Shown: positions 46,605 through 58,975 of the stretch, one piece after another
Numbering within the stretch: the first letter of the stretch is position 1
How the letters are laid out: each line of letters starts with the position of its first letter
Source: Mya arenaria
Taxonomy: Eukaryota; Mollusca; Bivalvia; Myida; Myidae
Reading direction: 5' to 3'
DNA: 64,000 nucleotides
NCBI RefSeq assembly: GCF_026914265.1
Contig: NC_069126.1
Location: 23,661,473 to 23,725,472 of the forward strand
Program-made: the position numbers and the translations under genes
The notes under the pieces: model-generated
The model's database searches: none
Told to the model about the DNA's origin: nothing
Seen by the model: only the letters and a program-made list of their open reading frames with translations

Positions 46605-47057
46605 ATGATGCTAGTGGTGGTGGTTGTGGCGGCGGCAGTTGTTGTGGTGGTGATGATGATGATTATGTTGCTGCTACTCCTCCTGCTACTGCAACTCCTG
46701 CTGCTTCTCCTGGTGCTGCTGATGATGCTACTACTGCTGATGATGGTGTTGGTGATGATGATGCTAGTGGTGGTGGTTGTGGCGGCGGCAGTTGTTGTGG
46801 TGGTGATGATGATGATGATTATGTTGCTGCTACTCCTCCTGCTACTGCAACTCCTGCTGCTCCTCCTGGTGCTGCTGATGCTGCTACTACTGCTGATGAT
46901 GGTGATGATGATGGTGTTGGTGATGATGATGAGTATGATGATGATGAGTATGATGATGATGAGTATGATGATGATGATGAGGAGGAGGAGGAGGATGGTG
47001 GTGGTGGTGATGATGATGGTGATGATGGTGCTGCTGCTGCTGTTGCTGCTGCTGATA

Positions 47058-47128
<71 letters not shown>
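46605..47128. repeat. compound GTG/GAT/CTG microsatellite
   Basis: A 153-bp block starting ctagtggtggtggttgtggc occurs twice (46611, 46764) and is followed by GAT, GAG, GGT and GCT runs and about 25 GAT triplets. The long frames on both strands are repeat artefacts. Confidence 0.95.
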
Positions 47129-47684
47129 CTTTCTTGGAACATTTTTTTTCACAAATATAGCTATTTGTGCAATATCCTGTAACCGTTAAAACACTGAAAA
47201 TACGCAGGCTCTTTTGGTTTCGAATTTTTCGCAAATATTAGTTTAACAGGTAATTCTAAATAATAATATAACACACATTTAAGCACTGCTGTTTTCCCTA
47301 AATGCTTACTTCATTTTATATCATTTTATATAAGTTAAATTATAGAAACTCGTATCGATTGGTAACGGTAGTATAATAATTAATTCAGGAAGTAACGTTG
47401 AAATTAAACGTCAAACGTTTGCCTATAACGTTTATCATAAATCGTTAACCAATCGCAACACCTCATATGAAGCCCCTAGGGTCTGATCTCGCCGCTTTGT
47501 TGTTGTAATTGATAATTTGTAAATATGTACACACTTTAAACAATCTGATAACGTGGATAACAAATTTATTCTAAATATTATTGTATCGATACAAGCTGGC
47601 ATAATACTTTCCTTGGAGTAGAAAACTATTTCTGTGGCTTAAAAAGTGATATTTATTTTGTAAGTGGAAGGAAATCCCAGACAA
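47129..47684 (+). other. upstream region of the lectin-WSC gene
   Basis: No coding feature. The promoter and 5' UTR of the next gene must lie here or in an unseen upstream exon. No TATA box or other element can be singled out with confidence. Confidence 0.35.
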
Positions 47685-50600
47685 ATGCGGATATTAAGAT
47701 GCGTAGCTGTTATTTTTCTTTGGAACTTAATACTACACACAGGTTAGTTTTTTACATATTTTTTTTTTAAATATTGTATCTACAAGGTTAAGGCACTGAG
47801 GCTAATAAAAAGGAATTGGGCATTAAGGGGCACACTTTAGGTTGATGCAAACAGCTTTTTTTTACATTTTAATGCAGTATAGATTTTAACTCATTAATGA
47901 ATAGCTACGTGGGCACAAATTCCCCTGTTAAAAGCGCCAAATCATCGCTAATGATTGTTTAATCTAACCCTAAATCATACGCATTTTCTTGTTTTTTAAT
48001 CAAAGTGAAATTAATTAAATAAGATACTGATTTATTAGAATAAAAAAATACATCAACCTATATGATGCGCCTTTAAATCGTTTAATGTATATTTGTAAGT
48101 GGATATAGTTTTCCATTTAAAATGTAGTTCTTTTTTATCAATTTTGCCGATTCCCTTTGGGATGATTTAATAAGTTTAGGACGAATGGCAGTTTAAATAC
48201 ATATTTACATATTAAAATTAGGAATTTTTTTATAAAAATGTTTATTATATGTATTGTGTAACTGAAAGTGTATTAATAGTGTTGAAAACATGTTGTTTAT
48301 TTATATAATATGTTATGTTTGCCTTGCAGCCTGCAATGAAGTCAACTACAAACTTATTTCGGACAGGAAGCAGTGGGCGGACGCGGACAAAGACTGCCGC
48401 TCACGTGATGGGACGTTGGTGGTTCTGGATACGCATGATCGCGTAATGGCGATCCAGGCCGCTGGGGTGCTAGAAACCGGACGTCCGGTGTGGACGACCG
48501 CCTACCGCCAGCATTCGCCCTGGGTTTGGGTGGAAGGTGAGTAAAGTGCGAGATCAATATAAAGATTAGAAATACAAATAACTGTGTAAAAATATTTTAA
48601 TATAAAGACTACTAGTATCAAACTATTTTTGAGCAATCTCAAGATATAGCAGGATCGGTATATCAGATCAGGCGAAGCTCACTATTTTTTTATAGGTAAA
48701 ATACTTGCAATTTTCTTCTCTTCAGAGTTTTGAGACATTTACAAGAAACAATAATAAATATGATCCCAATCAATTGACCGAATGGACCGTCTGTAGGAAA
48801 ACGTGATGCCTGTGGTGAACAACCCGTAACAATGTTGAATTCAAGTTTAAGACATTTTGAAAGTACATCGCCATTTTGTTATATACAATGTAGATTAAGA
48901 ACATTAAAATAAAGCTAATGAATGAAAGATAGGTTCATAGACAAAGACTTTTATATATCTGTTTGGTGTATTGTGCAGGTTGTTTCTCGGCGCCATTCCT
49001 CACAAAGACCGACGGGACGCGGCTCGCGGGGAACCAAGCCGCCGAGTGTTCCGCCGCCTGCAGGGACTTTAACTACGCCGCCGTTAAGGTGCATATTTAC
49101 TCCTCTTAGATACTTCAGTGTGTATGACACATGTATGGCGCTTAAAGTCCTTGTTAACGGATCAGGGTTTTTTATGCTACGCATCCCCTGTTTATTGCCC
49201 AGTTATCACAACACTCACCCCCGGTGCCAAATGTCCTCTGTGTTGTTGTTGTTCATATGAGTTTATCAATGTCTGCCCGCGCATATTGGTTCCATTATGA
49301 CATGACCCAGCAATGACGCCATCATAACTTAAATTATGTTCAAATGCCATAAGTGGCATAAGAAAGAATTGACTGCAATTCCCACTCTACTACAGGCATT
49401 AGAATTCTTGGAAAAACAGAGTGAGATACATGGGATCCGGGTGCGATATCTCTTTTTGTTACCTAACTTGCACTTGCGGCGGTGTAAGGCACTTATACAC
49501 CAGACACAATTTGCCTGTGTTTATCCAGTACTGAGCACACCATTTTCGAAGTACTGCCCTTTTAAAACCAAGCGCTAAACAAGGGAGATACTGACACCAT
49601 ATGCTAACGTCTTTCGGTTTGAGGCGGCCGGGCTATGAACCCAAGACCTTCCGCATCCGATACAAACGCTCTTCCACGGGGCGATAAGCAGTGTATTGTT
49701 TGTTGGCTAATTGTGATTTATGGCCGTATTCAAAGAAAATGGGCTGCATCGGATAGGCCTTGACAGATTTCCATTTTTAATCGGAGATCGGAGATCTGAT
49801 CAATGATAGGGGCAATAAAGATCAGAACCAATAAATATGTGCAATATCTTGGATAGTGTTTGATATTATATAACTACCAATTTCTTTAAATGCTGGTCGG
49901 TGTTTACGCAATTTCAAAAATATTTAACTGGCCGGTTGAATAAATGGATTTAAACCATTTGTTATACTATGCTACGTACTCAGCTAAGGGTAAAGGGCAA
50001 GCTTGTATTATGGGAAAACAAGGACAAGTCTGGTAACAAAATAAAAGTTAAAAGTTCTAGTGTTTATAAAATTAGATGTTAACAAAATTGTTCAAGCTCC
50101 CTCTAATACAGAAACGTTACCCGCTTACCTCCCCTGCAGGGTCACATGTGTTTCTGCCTCGAGGACATGCGAGAGTTGCAGCCCCTAGACGCCCGGGAGT
50201 GCGGTGTCCGCTGCCCAGGGTCTGCCGGCGAGTGGTGCGGGGGTGACCGTGGAGCCGTGTCCGTTTATAGCCTTGGAGGAGTGAACGGATATAAGGGTAA
50301 GGGAGATCACTCGTGGATGGTATTGGGAGTACATGATTTTGAGTTAACTCCATTAATAGCTGAGTACACAAATATTGCATTAAATTTTAAAGTTATAACC
50401 GCCGTCAATAATACGATTTGCAAAATACATTAAATTGGTTTCAGCCACAGGAATTTTGATATCGCTCTGTATTTGTGGCGTGTGTGTTTGTGTGAATGTG
50501 TTTTCCCTCGGAACCTTACTTATATAAAGGGATTTAGAAATAGCATACGGACCCATGTATTTACAAACCATTGTTAATTTTCAGAATCGGAGAGGAAAGA

Positions 50601-53600
50601 AGATGATGTAGAGTTGCAACAATCAGTTCACGGTAATATATCAAAGCTGGAACTTATATTTTTATGTTATTACACAAAAGGATTAGTGTACCGTCCGGAT
50701 TATTAAAACAAATGCACATTAATATAAAAAACAACCGAAACACGCCATTTATAAAAAGGTAATAACTACATCAACCACAGCTTGAGTTTCTTTGCAATAA
50801 TTTAGTTTAAATTGATTAAATTACAACTAACTATTGTAATACTTTTATGTATATTCCTGTGTTTTCTTATATCTGCTATCGTTGGCAGAGGCATTTAATA
50901 TTCTTTAAAGGGGCATTCTACTTATTACCCTAATATACTTAAAGTTGTACAGGTGTATTTGTATCCATATTGCAGAGGTGAGTCGGTCTGATTGGAAGAA
51001 CTGTGTGTACATACTGAAGCACGATACGCCCGTTTGGATATCCTCAGACTGTCGCAAGGCCCGACCATTCCTCTGCAAAATATGTAAGTACTCGTAACAC
51101 TGTTTGTTTATTATTGGAACAGTCTTTTTCTATAACTGTATTAGCAACATCATTATCAACATCATCATCAACAACAACAGCAACAACAATAACAACAACA
51201 ACAACAACAATATCACCAAAAATATCAACAACACCCACCACGATAATGACATTCACGTGTATAACGTAACAAACAAGAATAAAAAAATAGTTTCACGTTG
51301 AGGGGCATAAATGTGACCATAAAATTTCTTCTTCCTAATAAGCAATTATAATGTAAACTTGTCGAAATATTCAAGGAAATGTCACGGATAGTATGATTAA
51401 TGATTGAAGCCATATAAAACACGCACAATCTTTATATTTAAACACAGACGAAAACATATAAATAACAATTACTTTTGATTGATAAAATTTCACTAGAATA
51501 CAATCACAGAGTGTGTATACCCCGTGATAAATTACGTCATATATGCTACGTCGGAAGGCAACATTTTACATCAAATGAAGACTAAAATCAAAGATAACTT
51601 TTCTTATACTACACCATTTTAAATAAAACGAAGGGCAGTCTACGCCACTTAAAGAGCTCCGCCTTTGTTTTATTACAGAAGTTTGATTATGTGATTAGTT
51701 TCATCAAATACTTCAACAAACCTGTTTCCATAATAATGTTTTGACAGTGCTCCATCAGACGGCCGTATTGCGAAAAGGTTTTTCGAAGTGTTTGAAGAAA
51801 CTAAACTCGCAATCAAACTCTGGTAAAAGACCGATGGCGGGGCGTAGACTGCGCTATGTTTCATCTAAAGTGGTGAAGAAATAGTGAAGTTATCTTTGTT
51901 TTAAGTCTTCATTCGAAGCAAAATATTGCCTTCCGACGTAGCATTTATGACGCAATTTATCTCGTGGTATACACACACTGAATCATATCGCTACCATACC
52001 ACAAACTATTTAAACTAATTTGCAGACCGTGAAGAGGGTTCGGTGATCGAATACAAGAGTCCCCGGCGGAAGACGGGCTCCTGGTTGGAATCACGTGACC
52101 TATGCCGCGCGGAGGGTGGCACTCTGGCCGACCTACATGTGAACAACATGGAGGCCGTGCTGGCACTTCCGGACCACAGCGAGTTCTGGGTTGGGCTTTA
52201 CCGAAACACTTCTTGGACGTGGCAAACAGGTTCGTTATCATGGACAATGGCAAAAATATCCATAATGAAAATGCGAGTTAATGCAAAATGAAAACACCAT
52301 TATCTTGTTTTTTTCGGGGAGTTTCTGTGAAAACGATAAAGTTTAGTTATCATTTGCTGGTTGAATTGCAACATACAAAATATAATTGTATTTGTTATAG
52401 TTGGTTGTCAGCAAACTTCAGTCTCAGTGTTAATAGGCCCCAAATTGTGTACTCACAGAACTACAATGATTGAAGAGCATACATACGATGCGTCATAGAT
52501 CATAATGGAAGTGATAAGATTTGACTTCTTTGTACTTTCTCAAATACATGCTTATTTAAATCCTCCCCCCAAACTTCAGATCCGGTGTTGGAATTTCCTC
52601 AATGGTGTACTGCAGTGACTGAAGATAAACTCGGAGAGCTTCACTTTAACACGGAGTCTTGCAGCATACCACATGATTACATCTGCCAAATACGTAAAAA
52701 CGATTTAATTTAAACTTGTTAAAGAAGTTATTACATTATTATATCAATCCCTCTCGTTTGCACAATGCTACGCAGGAGTGTAGTACAATGTATTGCGTTG
52801 TGGTGGATACTGGAGTAACTGGAGAGGCCGACATGTCCGTCATGCCAAACTCATGTGTGCACTGACCGGGACTCGAACTCGCCTTGTTGAGGAGCGAGTG
52901 CGCCATTCACTGCGCCAACAAATTAATTTGCCTGAATTTAAAAGTGTTATATATGAATAACTAAATTAAATAGCAAAAGCAGTCACTTTTTATAGAAATT
53001 CTTATTTTTATATCTTATTATTTTCAGCTGTCCCGGTTGCAACTCAAAAACGTAAGTGTTGCTCATATTGATATTGGAATTTATAGAACACCAGGCATAG
53101 TTATGGGGACGTTAATGAAACATCTATATATGATTAATCGATTCACATGATAAAGTATACTCTGTCGGAGTTTACTGGCAAATATATAACAGTTACTGTA
53201 CCCAAAACCCGAGTTATTGCAATGATACACGAGCACTTTAGCGCTTTATCGCTCATGTATACTTTTAATCTCGAGGTAAGTGGGTGACTTTACTGTTTGG
53301 TACCATGATATCAATGGCAATGTTCAATAACTAGCGTATGTATAAATTAATAGCTTTGTAATGTATCCGTACGATAGTTATTGCACGGTAAAGCTTCGCC
53401 TACGTGTTTCCGTTCCAATATGGAAGTCTATGTTTAAACGAAGACAAGAAACTCTAGTAAAACAATTGTTTAAGCCTTCCTCACTTCCGAACTCAACCTC
53501 TGCACGCAGAGTGCTGGTACTCAAATACAACGACGCCATTACGTAACGTTCTGGAAAAAACACACGCTACTATTAGTTGTTTATAATCTTCTTAGGTATA

Positions 53601-55178
53601 TAAGTAAGTCAATTTTTCACTCGTTATATATGCCGTTATGAAACCAAACGGTTTCAAATGTTGTTACACGTCATTTTATCGGTTCCTTTCTACGAAATGT
53701 TTACATTAACTATGTCTTTGCTACATACTGGAAAATTTATTCCATTAACTTTGACATTAAATGGTGGGGGTATTTCAAATACATTTGGTGGTTCTTTGAA
53801 TGAACGTATGTTTTGTTTATGCATTTATTTCACATTTTTCAAACTATAAATGTCGCCTAGTTATATTTCAGAATATAAACGTACAGGTCTGGAACCAAGC
53901 GTCCATGATAACGGAAATGTGATTAATTTATAATCGATTGTTTATTGTGATGATTGACCAATGATTGATTATACTCCATTTATAAAAAAATAAAAAAATA
54001 ACAAAACACATGAACATCTATACACTTAATTACCTGACATCTCTCCTCTCTCCCCCAGACTCCCCAATGGTAGCGTACCTAGTTACGGGCAGCGTGGTCT
54101 GGGTGTTAGCCATAGCAACGGGTGTGTTCGTCTTCTACATGGTCCGCAGGAAGTACGTGCTTACTAAGGTTACTTGAACGACGTTATATCGCGAGAAACT
54201 TTCGATACTGGGACATTTATAAATGGATTTCCCTGTCTAGGACTAAGTCAGGCAGCAAAACTTATATTACGTCATCGACGAAACTGTTGAGTGTGACAAC
54301 TGTTCAAGAAAATAGCAAATAACATTCAACAGTTATTTCCCTTTTTATGACTATTTCAGTACGAACACAAATATTCTAAATTCTTAATATTTTATTGAAA
54401 AAACAAAATTGGGTCTGTTATATACCTATGAATAAGACTGGTAGTTCTAATTAACAACTTTACGTTTTAAGGACATTCAATATTGGTATAGATTTTGTTA
54501 GTCTCGTTATTCTATTTAACAATAATAACTCTCTGGATTTAACTAAAGGCTATTGTTTCTGTTAATAGAGGCTGTTGTAAACGGTCGAGCGGCGGTCAGA
54601 CACGGACCAGCTACCTTGACTTAGACGAAAGCGCCATGACGAGCAGAAATGCCAGAACGCGCCCGCCGCGCCCACTTTCACACTCTTACGTCAACAGTGA
54701 CGTCAGTAACGCACCGTCATGCTCACAGCAACGGTTTGACAGCTCAGACCCGCCACTGAAATCAAAGGGTGGCTCTGAACAGGAGGATCAGTCTTACCGT
54801 AGCACCGGAAATGAATACGCGAGCGTCTGTATGTCCAAAATAGCGCAGAGGGACAATGATTTCTCACCGATGTCGGACGACGACGGGGCCTGTAACTCTG
54901 GGTACACCAATCGCGGGTCCACGAGCACTGAAGGTGATTATGACGTAGTTTGGGACTCCGTTAAGTTTGGGAAGCATCTAAACGCCGCTCTCGGGCGCTC
55001 AGACCGTGATTCACTGTCGTCTGACAACATTTATACGGAAATTGATAGGGTGACAAAGATTGACATTCCCTCCGATGATTTTGAGGCCGCGGAGCTGTTT
55101 CCGCCGAGTGAAAGGTTTGGCGCAGAAGGTGCTACATCGAAATCTGCTCTCACGCGCACTCGATCTAGGAGCATGTAA
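47685..55178 (+). CDS. transmembrane receptor: CTLD with nested WSC, second CTLD, Tyr tail
   Basis: Exons: 47685-47742, 48330-48536, 48979-49088, 50140-50296, 50585-50632, 50976-51083, 52026-52229, 52580-52693, 53028-53051, 54059-54152, 54569-55178. All have GT-AG borders and join in frame to 577 residues. Residues 1-19 are a signal peptide. Residues 20-88 are the first half of a C-type lectin-like domain, with a DKDC cysteine and WVWVEG. Residues 89-177 are a WSC domain with all eight cysteines (GCF, AEC, AAC, MCFC, REC, RCPG, WCGG). Residues 178-193 are a charged linker. Residues 194-229 are the second half of the lectin domain (WKNC, SSDC, FLCK). Residues 230-335 are a second complete CTLD. 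The membrane helix is about 347-372, followed by RRK and GCCKR. The tail has Y390LDL, Y415VNS, Y458ASV, Y499DVV and Y530TEI. No EPN/QPD calcium motif is seen, so classic sugar binding is doubtful. A role as a cell-surface recognition receptor is inferred. Confidence 0.88.
49400..49692 (-). mobile_element. probable tRNA-derived SINE in intron 3
   Basis: On the minus strand, ccccgtggaagagcgtttgt and ggtcttgggttcatagcccg resemble box A and box B of a tRNA head. A body with ctcccttgtttagcgcttgg follows. It lies in the intron between the two WSC exons. The 3' limit is uncertain. Confidence 0.45.
51143..51238. repeat. (AAC)n/(ATC)n microsatellite
   Basis: CATCATCAACAACAACAGC-type triplets of about 95 bp, right after the exon ending at 51083. 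It is non-coding. Confidence 0.9.
51507..51980. mobile_element. MITE with about 115-bp TIRs and 5-bp target duplication
   Basis: The left end cagagtgtgtataccccgtg and the inverted right end cagtgtgtgtataccacgag continue to match for about 115 bp, including gctacgtcggaaggcaa. AATCA flanks both sides (51502-51506, 51981-51985). It sits in the intron between the end of CTLD 1 and the start of CTLD 2. A 5-bp duplication is unusual for the common MITE groups. Confidence 0.85.
52790..52925 (-). mobile_element. SINE fragment, head and start of body
   Basis: On the minus strand, ttggcgcagtgaatggcgca, ctcgctcctcaac, gagttcgagtcccgg and cacatgagtttggc match the head of the SINE at 7008. The rest of the body is absent. 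It is intronic in the lectin gene. Confidence 0.7.
53275..53405. mobile_element. inverted-repeat element, relative of 35355
   Basis: The inner arms caataactagcgtatg and cgtacgatagttattg lie inside the outer gtgactttactgtt and cacggtaaagcttcgcc. It shares the gttcaataactagcg core with 35355-35495. It is intronic, between the exons at 53028 and 54059. Confidence 0.5.
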
Positions 55179-55203
55179 TCAAACCGTGTACCATTTGAAT
55201 ATA

Positions 55204-55377
55204 CAGAATAAACTCGCTATGTCGAACTCCGTTATCTCGATGTTCCGGTTATGTCGTTTTTTTCTCGAATACTTTTGGTTAAGTTAGTCATATTCTATAT
55301 TTCGGTTATGTTAAATGATCGTTATCTCGAAGTATTTCCCGGGGTCCCAAAGACTTCGACATAACGCGTCTTGACTG
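55204..55377. mobile_element. TA-flanked pogo/Tigger-like MITE in 3' UTR
   Basis: The left end cagaataaactcgctatgtc and right end gacataacgcgtcttgactg are inverted and flanked by TA. It is closely related to 63793-63964. It begins 25 bp after the lectin-gene stop codon, and its first bases contain AATAAA (55207-55212). Confidence 0.8.
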
Positions 55378-56084
55378 TAGTTATCTTATATTGTTTATTT
55401 TAATCATTATATTTAAATTTATTTAATATTTGTAATTAAAGGGTTTTTGTCTTTTTGGAGAATTGTCAATCAGCTGCTATCACACTTTTACAGGTTACGA
55501 GTAACTTGTGAAGTGAGTGCTACAGGAAGTGCTTAAAAGTGTGAAGAAATTCTATAACACGCGGATGCAAAGAAACAGAGAAAATGGACACCTTAAATTT
55601 GGTGCAGATATCGTGCTGTTTGGCGTTAGAACTATGAAACGAATATTTTTATATTTATTTTGTTCAATTTATTTATTATATTGCAATAAATGTACATGTG
55701 TTTTTCATTATAAGTTTTTTAATTATCAGTATTATGGTTTCATTAAACTGCATATATGAATTAGGTGAGCGATCACGGGCGTTCATGGCCCTTTTTGTCT
55801 CTTTGTGTAGGATAATCCCTTCAATTATATCGTGTTGCGTTGCATTTGTTTCAATGTACATTATGGACACAATTTGTGGGTTAAAGGGACTACACACAAG
55901 ATGATATTATTGCAAGAAAAATAAGAATGGGGAAAATGATATCGGTGTGTACAAATGTTTGAATCTTACTTACTGATGTATTACATCGCTAACGACACAT
56001 GTATCTTTCACACAGTTTTAGCGTATTTTTTCATTCAAAATTTACCTGGTTTGGGGGTTTAACGTGAAACGGGTAAACTTAATG

Positions 56085-56225
56085 TTCGGGCTGCTGACTT
56101 CACGCTGCTGGGCTGCTGACTTCACGCTGCTAGGCTGTCAGTCTGCTGGGCTGCTGACTTCACGCTGCTAGGCTGCCAGTCTGCTGGCTTCACGCTGCTG
56201 GGCTGCCAGTCTGCCAACTTCACGA
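56085..56225. repeat. short minisatellite
   Basis: About five irregular copies of ctgctgacttcacgctgctg and ggctgccagt. The region between 55378 and this repeat is non-coding. Confidence 0.8.
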
Positions 56226-58188
56226 ACATGTAAACTCAGTTGAGACAGCGACAAAATATTCTTATACTCATGCTAAGTGATGTAATGCTGGCCTCATACT
56301 AGCTCCTATTGACAATTCTAGGCTTTATTTGAGGAAAAGATACATTTGCCGATTTTTGGATCTTGTGTCCATACATAACAACAAGCATATAATATCTTTA
56401 GATGCTTATGTTGACTATACTCACAAAATGTTGCAGGCCGAAAGCCATTCCAGCATTATGCTGACCATTGTACTGAGTGCACGAGGGATGCCACACGATC
56501 CATCAATATTTATTAGATAGTTCTTGCTAAAACCATTGCTTAAAACACATTCATGCTCGGCTGACATTATTGCATCTTTCACCCGCCTGTTATCCCATTA
56601 ACTTGTCCGACTAAGTATAGGCCATCTTGAATTTTGGGGAACTCAACTTTAAACATTAATGAATTATACAAAAGGAACTAATGTGAAGTAAAACAGTGTC
56701 AGACAATGTTGACACCTAAGCCTAGGAGTGATATTGTGATGTAGTCTGAACCATCCAACAATACACGACATACTGTCAGACATTTTGTTGAACCCTAAGC
56801 TCAGCCACAGTATCACGGGACTGACTTTAATTGATTCTTAAATGAACAAGCATAAATAATACATATCTATGCGTTTGGTGTAAAATGTATCTATACCTAT
56901 ATTCCCAGCCAATGAAATCGCCCATCGACCTCCAAAATGTAATACACTTAATTGTGAAGACTTTCAGTTTTACAACTGATCATAGCCTCTACACGAAATC
57001 ATAAAGTGGACCTCCCGCGGCCTGCAGAAAACGCGTTACCTAAGTCAGATAGAACATACAGTGTAAACTCATTGTAAAAGAGTTCGCTATACTCACCCCT
57101 TCCGCTTTTTTAAGTATTAAACTTGAACACACTTTGTTCTTATTATGACACAGCACGTGCAGAGGCTCGAACCGCTGCACAACTTGCGTATTAATGGAAC
57201 CAATGAATCAATAGATGGGAAATGGAGGTCGTTAAAATACTTAATTAGAATCCGTCCAACGATCCTATTGGAGGAGACGTGAGTGTAAACACTGAGCGAA
57301 GTCCAATCGGAACACCTCGGCCATTTTCCATCGAAAACAACCTCGGATGTACAGGGCACTGTCTGCTAAATTAATTCCCTATATATACTATTTATAACGC
57401 GAATTAACACTTATTTCTAGGGCTTCGCGCCACCAACTTCTAATAATGCATACTGGCATACATTCCATGTTGTTTCCGATGGAAAACGACCGAGGTGATC
57501 AGATTTAGCGTAGCCATATGATTTACAACGTTTAATTCACTTCGAAGAACAGTACTATTTTATATATCAATGCAGATCATTGAGCACATGTCATATCCCA
57601 CGAACTAAATTTTTACGCTTCTTTTCACCCATCGAATGGAACATTAACAGAATGCAGCTCACAGACAATTTAAAGTTGTCCTTCAGACGTATTGAATCCC
57701 GTTTGTAGTCTTTTAAATAGCCGGAAAGCTCGAAAACTCGTTGAGAAAGATATCACAGAAAAAATAGCTTATTTATTGCATTCAATTGTCGACTGATTCA
57801 TTTTTAAGTGAAATATCTTCACAACATCCCTATTCTATCATCAATTTCTCTCAAAGCTCGCCGTCGATTTAAATGAATGCGACTAAATTGGATCATTGTC
57901 GGAGGAAACTAATTGATTCATCAATGTGGCTCCTATTAAGCGAATTGCCTGGATTTTATAGAAATAAGATATTTTGCTGTAGGTTTAAAGAGATGACAAT
58001 TCTCCATAGATTAAAAGGCAAAGATTTTGGTTTTACCCTCATGCAACTCATATTATAATATACACGTATCATTCAAGTTGTATAAACTATCTATAGTTTT
58101 GTTTTATTTGTTTATTGATTTTTCATTGGCATCATTGATATTCTAAATTTAATTACTGGTGTTACATTACTCTTCACAATCCGCAATA
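56226..58188. other. non-coding, nothing recognised
   Basis: Several short frames (56329-56520, 57117-57359, 57873-58058) show no familiar domain, splice context or repeat relationship. Confidence 0.4.
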
Positions 58189-58568
58189 TCAAAGAAGAAG
58201 AAGAAGAAGACGAAGTACAAGAATGAGGAAGAAGAAGAAGAAGAAAAAGAAGACGAAGAAGAAGAAGAAGAAGAAGAAGAAGAAGAAGAAGAAGAAGAAG
58301 AAGAAGAAGAAGAAGAAGAAGAAGAAGAAGAAGAAGAAGAAGGAAGAAGAAGAAGAAGAAGAAGAAACAAAAAAAGAGGATGAGGAGGTGGAGAAGTAGG
58401 AGGAGGAGGATGAAGAGGAGGAAGAAAAAGAAGAAGAAGAAAAAGAAGAAAAGAAAAATAAGAAAAAGAAGAAGAAGAAAAAGAAGAAGAAGAAGAGGAG
58501 GTGGAGAAATAGAAGGAGGAGGAGAAGAAGAAGAAGAAGAAGAAGAATCATAAAGAAGAAGAAGAAGT
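58189..58568. repeat. (GAA)n/(GAG)n purine tract
   Basis: About 380 bp consisting almost entirely of A and G on the plus strand, mostly GAA triplets with GAG and GGA interruptions. The Glu-rich and Ser/Phe-rich frames are artefacts. Confidence 0.95.
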
Positions 58569-58975
58569 TTGTTCGAGGAAATATAACATACAACACATAT
58601 TTGAAATCGGTCAACATAACATAGAATTATTTACAAGTATAATTGTATCGCAGTTGGTGTATTTAGAACTATATCGATACTTTAATATATGATGCATGAC
58701 GTATACGATACTCCATTTAAAATTATAGACCAAAAATAACAACAGATAAAAATAACAAGCAAACCTAGCCATGTTTGAACCTCAATTACGCGCCAAATAT
58801 TTCATAAATAATTTATTTTTACAGCAGCACATCAAAGCAACATTGCCAGTCAGAAAGAGTAAACTCTTAAAGGACATGCCCTGATTTAGTTTTATGGGGA
58901 CAATTATTTCAGACTATATTGGTATTTAGTATCGATTGCTGTTGCTTCAAATCCAATCTCTCAGAAATGTTCTAA

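Noticed and set aside
46548-47234. Long frames on both strands (poly-Met/Leu, poly-Ile, poly-His, poly-Ser)
   Set aside because: Direct translation of a compound trinucleotide microsatellite.
58159-58617. Glu-rich and Phe/Ser-rich frames
   Set aside because: Translation of a GAA/GAG purine tract.
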